Positions 60,999-64,000 of a DNA stretch of 64,000 nt are shown piece after piece (the first letter of the stretch is position 1; every line of letters starts with the position of its first letter). Location: the NCBI GenBank assembly GCA_905221605.1, contig CAJNDS010002597.1, positions 248,001-312,000 on the forward strand, read 5' to 3'. Under the pieces are notes generated by a model. It was not told the DNA's origin, did not search any database, and saw only the letters and a program-made list of their open reading frames with translations. Origin of the DNA: Symbiodinium natans (Eukaryota > Sar > Dinophyceae > Suessiales > Symbiodiniaceae). The translations under genes were made by a program, and so were the position numbers.

Positions 60999-61961
60999 GA
61001 GTTGTGCGGAGTTGGTGGCTCTGAAGGAGAACGTGTGTTCAGAGAAGGGGAACGTTTGTATTGTAGCACCTCTTTTCTTGAGGCCGCGCACGGCTCAAGT
61101 GTGCAGGCAAGCTCGACACATCTCGACATGTTGCCGCACACTCCCAATGGATCAGACGAGCTTGGCGGGCTGCTGCAACAGCACCTGAGTGAACTGGACG
61201 ACAGCCTGGCAAACCTGACCAGGTCTTATGGCAGCGTGCAGGATGTCGGTGTTGAGCCATCCGTGTCCGTGCCTGGCACTGACGCACTTTTGAGTGCCAG
61301 GCCTGTGCCCCATTGCATCAAGGAGAGTCTTCCGCCTCCATCCTCTCCGCCCTCTGCTCCTGAGCTGCCCAAGATGGCCATCAGGCTCATGGAGAATTCT
61401 GGTCCTGCTTTCGACGTGGAGCAGATACCGAGTGCGTGCGCTGAAACACTCGAAACGCTGGTTGATGCACGCCCAGCTCATGACCCTGGTCTGCTTGAAG
61501 TTTTGTTTCAGGGCATTGAGACCAAGAAGCTGAGCACTGACGAAGCATTGACCAGCCTCGAACGAGCATGCCGAACAGAAAGGGCAGAAGTTGTTCAGCC
61601 TGAGAAGAGCGAGTGCCAGAAAGAAGCAAGTTCAGCACCCAGCGAAAGACCCTATACACGTTGTCGGCAGTGTGGGGTTCTGGGCTTGCAAGTGCGTGCC
61701 TTGGCACAGTCCCTGTCCGGCCTTGCCGCACGCACTGTCCAATGGTCAGCGGGTTTGTCACACAGGCGTCAACAGGATCTGGTCGACATGGTTCTTTGTT
61801 ACCTCAGACCCCTGGAGCACCTAGATGAACGTTTGGAGACACTCTGTTGCGAACTGGCAAGCGCCCCGTGGCTGGCAGACACCCCCCCTCCAAGTTCGAT
61901 TCACCCACCAGCATCCCTGCGCATACCGACGGAGGCGTCCTTGGGCAGTGTGACTTGCTGA
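60999..61961 (+). CDS. Large exon, 320 codons, unknown function
   Basis: Starts after CTTGTTGCAG in phase 0; the first ATG in frame comes about 43 codons later, so upstream exons are expected. Helical segments (LLQQHLSELDDSLANLTRSY), a Pro/Ser-rich patch (PPPSSPPSAPELPK), a helical middle (LLEVLFQGIETKKLSTDEAL) and a single CRQC. The C-terminal part is helical and ends Pro/Ser-rich, stop at 61959. No family I can name. It is the longest host ORF without an overlapping rival of similar quality. Confidence 0.6.
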   Translation, partial: ELCGVGGSEGERVFREGERLYCSTSFLEAAHGSSVQASSTHLDMLPHTPNGSDELGGLLQQHLSELDDSLANLTRSYGSVQDVGVEPSVSVPGTDALLSARPVPHCIKESLPPPSSPPSAPELPKMAIRLMENSGPAFDVEQIPSACAETLETLVDARPAHDPGLLEVLFQGIETKKLSTDEALTSLERACRTERAEVVQPEKSECQKEASSAPSERPYTRCRQCGVLGLQVRALAQSLSGLAARTVQWSAGLSHRRQQDLVDMVLCYLRPLEHLDERLETLCCELASAPWLADTPPPSSIHPPASLRIPTEASLGSVTC

Positions 61962-62205
61962 CTCATCAGTGTGCTTGGGCATGTCAGCATGCGCACTCGG
62001 CGATGCGTGTAGAAATCTGTGCAATCCACACAAGGTTGGTGCTCGTGAACATTGGCAAGCTGAAGCAGGCAAGGATGCTGATTTGGGTACAGGGCAAGTA
62101 GAGACTCTCTAAGGGGGCAGTCGCTAGCCGGGCACGCCCCGTGCCGACCAGGGCCAAGGCCGAGGGTGCAGGGGCCTTTAAAAAGGGGTTGCGCGGGGGT
62201 GGGGG

Positions 62206-62306
62206 GGAAGAAAAAAATCCAAGAAGAAGAAGAAAAAAAGAAGAAGAAGAAGAATCATAAGAAGACTAGTAATAAGAATAATAGTAAGAATAAGACGAGA
62301 AGAATT
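62206..62306. repeat. Polypurine (AAG)n tract 1
   Basis: AAG/AGA/AAT trinucleotide-rich purine strand, lysine/asparagine-rich if read. A similar tract occurs at 62506-62582. Triplex-prone. Confidence 0.85.
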
Positions 62307-62505
62307 GTTACATACTTCCCTGTGCAACTTCTGTGTGGGCGGTCTGTGCGCTGCGATGGTGCAAGGCAGTCAGGTGTACACTGTTGCTTTGTGCAACCAG
62401 ACTTGAGTCGGACACAGCCCCACCGTATTACAACAGCATGCGTGTGCAATGAATGCTGTGTTGCATGAATGCTGATACAGTCTGTAGAGAGCAGTCTTGT
62501 TAAAT

Positions 62506-62582
62506 AACAAGAAAAAGAAGAAGAACAAAAAGAATAATAATAAGAAGAAGCAGAAGAAAAATAATAAAAATAGTAATAATTG
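62506..62582. repeat. Polypurine (AAG/AAT)n tract 2
   Basis: Second purine tract with the same words as 62206-62306, separated by 200 bases of ordinary sequence. Together they may be an old duplication. Confidence 0.85.
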
Positions 62583-62655
62583 TAAACGCTTGCGCGCGCC
62601 GCCTCGGCAGCCGGGCCGGCCCCAACCAGGAAAGGAGGAAAGAGGCAAAAAAAGG

Positions 62656-62824
62656 GGCGGGGTTAAGGGGGGGGTGGGGGGGTGGGGGGGGGGTTGGGGG
62701 GGGGTGGGGGGGTGGGGGGGGGGGGGGGTGGGGGGGGGGGGGTTGGGGGGGGGTGGGGGGGTGGGGGGGGGGTGGGGGGGGGTGGGTGGGGGGGTGGGGG
62801 GGGTGGGGGGGTGGGGGGGGGGGT
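62656..62824. repeat. G-run minisatellite (GGGGGGGTGGGG)
   Basis: About 170 bases of G with only T interruptions every 4-12 bases. Strong G-quadruplex potential and a likely sequencing/assembly weak point. Run lengths here should not be trusted to the base. Pro- or Gly-rich open frames across it are artefacts. A further G13-run lies at 62902-62915. Confidence 0.9.
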
Positions 62825-62915
62825 TTTGAGTACGCCCCGTTAGGAGCCACTGACAGGCGGCACCCTCCACGGCATCGGTTTGCAGGGGGGGTCCCAGGGC
62901 GGGGGGGGGGGGGGG

Positions 62916-64000
62916 GTGGCGTCAGAAAATTTTGCATGGAAGGGTTGGGTTGGGGGGAAGGAGGCCCGATCCGGGTCTGCTTGTTCCAGACGCTTCTCGG
63001 CAGGAAGCCGAGGCGAATAAGAAGGAAATAAGAAAGTCACAACTACAAGATAAAGCTTCTTGGCGGTAGGGGGTACGGGGTAGGGTAGGGGGTAGGAAGT
63101 CGAGAGTTCAATTCAAAGGAACAGGGATGGGGCAGGGGTAGGGGAGAAAATGGGTTTTCACTGACGCAGCCCCTGCTGCAGCAAGGGTCGGCAGATCAGT
63201 TATGCTTGTGCAGTGCGGACATACAGCAAGTGCCTGCATCATTTTGAATAGCTGGACTTGACCGAAGTGCGTGACTCGCCGGTCCAGGTGACAGTCCCCT
63301 GGCAACGGTACTGCGCTCGCCGCAGGCCGGCGCAACAAGGGGCTTTGTTGTGTGCAGTGTATGGCTAGGCAGACTATGCATCTCTGTGCAACCTCGGTGT
63401 TCAGCATGTCTCGGCCAGTTCTTGGCAATGAATTTGTCAGTGGTGGCCTCAGCAGCTTTGGAAGTTTCACTATTCTAAACGGCTTGTGGCTTGCATCTTG
63501 CTCTGTAAGGTGGATGCGCTTCGACCGCAGCCACCGACTTTCGACGGAGAGCATCCTGACTCCCGATCAGGCGACGAATGACCACGACCGAAGTCTTCAG
63601 TTCCTCAGCATGTACTTGACCATGAAGCGAAGGCCCACCGAGCCCACCGAGCCCACAGCACAATGCTGCTGCGAAAGCGGGCAGCTTGTCCTTCTCGGGC
63701 CGCCGAACTTCGGTCACTGTAGCTGGCATGGAGACTGGCAAGGCTTCGCCAAGCCCACGTTTCGTGTCTCTCCCCCTTTCTCTGTGTGCCTGCGGGGCTT
63801 GCTCATCTTTCCTCTGTTTCTTAGCTCTCTGCATGTCCTCTTTCTTTGACTCTCTGCATGTCTCTCTTTATCTGTCTTTCGTTTATTTCCTTTTCCATCT
63901 TTTTCCCTAGTGTTGCAGCCTGAGCTTGGGGGTCCTTCCGTCCAATTTAAGGATCGGGGCGAGCACCTCAGCAGGTTCTGGGGCGGTTTTTGGATGATTT
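62916..64000. other. No confident gene; GGTAGGG repeats
   Basis: 63066-63097 is GGTAGGGGGTACGGGGTAGGG-type sequence. 63352-63849 (+, 165 codons) contains VLGNEFVSGGLSSFGSF, which is mildly coding-like, but the minus strand is also open (63475-63834). A CCGAGCCCA triplet repeat sits at 63639-63657. Confidence 0.3.

Noticed and set aside
62370-62937. Proline-rich minus ORFs (166 and 145 codons) and the Gly-rich + ORF
   Set aside because: They are translations of the G-run minisatellite.
1-64000. rRNA, tRNA or snRNA genes
   Set aside because: No recognisable conserved rRNA words, tRNA A/B boxes in the right arrangement, or complete spliced-leader gene were found by eye; a covariance search would be needed to be sure.

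Overview
The window looks like nuclear DNA of a dinoflagellate, most likely a Suessiales/Symbiodiniaceae-type genome. The reasons are: a retroelement whose polyprotein carries a cytosine-5 DNA methyltransferase, a combination I know from dinoflagellates; short exon-like segments scattered in long non-coding DNA, almost all on the + strand; many simple repeats and G-tracts; and short matches to the dinoflagellate spliced leader. Species cannot be fixed. I see no bacterial operon, rRNA, tRNA or CRISPR array.

Layout. 1-3.9 kb: a near-identical ~0.85 kb direct duplication (1-848 and 3018-3857) around two tandem 479-480 bp units with foldback palindromes and a degenerate A/C-rich repeat tract. 4.1-5.2 kb: a stretch saturated with the tetramer ATTG on one strand only. 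5.8-6.0 kb: tandem G-tracts. 7.8-38 kb: gene-poor DNA with + strand exon-like open segments, some ending at GT donor-like sites. None matches a family I can name, and several may be decayed copies. 38,336-47,055: the main feature, an apparently complete tyrosine-recombinase (DIRS/Ngaro/VIPER-type) retrotransposon. 47-52 kb: mostly non-coding, with a CT microsatellite inside a possible minus-strand ORF. 52.1-53.8 kb: a glycosyltransferase gene of GT31/fringe/core-1 type. 54.4-60.3 kb: further + strand exons, including a convincing model at 59.2-60.3 kb in which all exon joins are phase 0. 61.0-62.0 kb: a 320-codon exon of unknown function. 62.2-63.1 kb: purine and G-rich minisatellites.

The retroelement is the best candidate for an unusual system. 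Order: repeat A1, ORF1 (low-complexity, Cys-rich tail), tyrosine recombinase, gag-like basic protein, then DNMT + reverse transcriptase + RNase H, then repeats B1-A2-B2. The gag-like ORF and the enzyme ORF share one reading frame and are separated by a single TAG. A strong hairpin begins nine bases after that TAG. The enzyme ORF has no ATG until after the methyltransferase catalytic motifs, so the methyltransferase appears to need stop-codon readthrough. A1/A2 and B1/B2 are base-identical and all ORFs and catalytic motifs are intact, so the copy looks young.

Limits: host exon calls rest on open length, peptide character and splice-like borders read by eye. Most are given confidence below 0.5.
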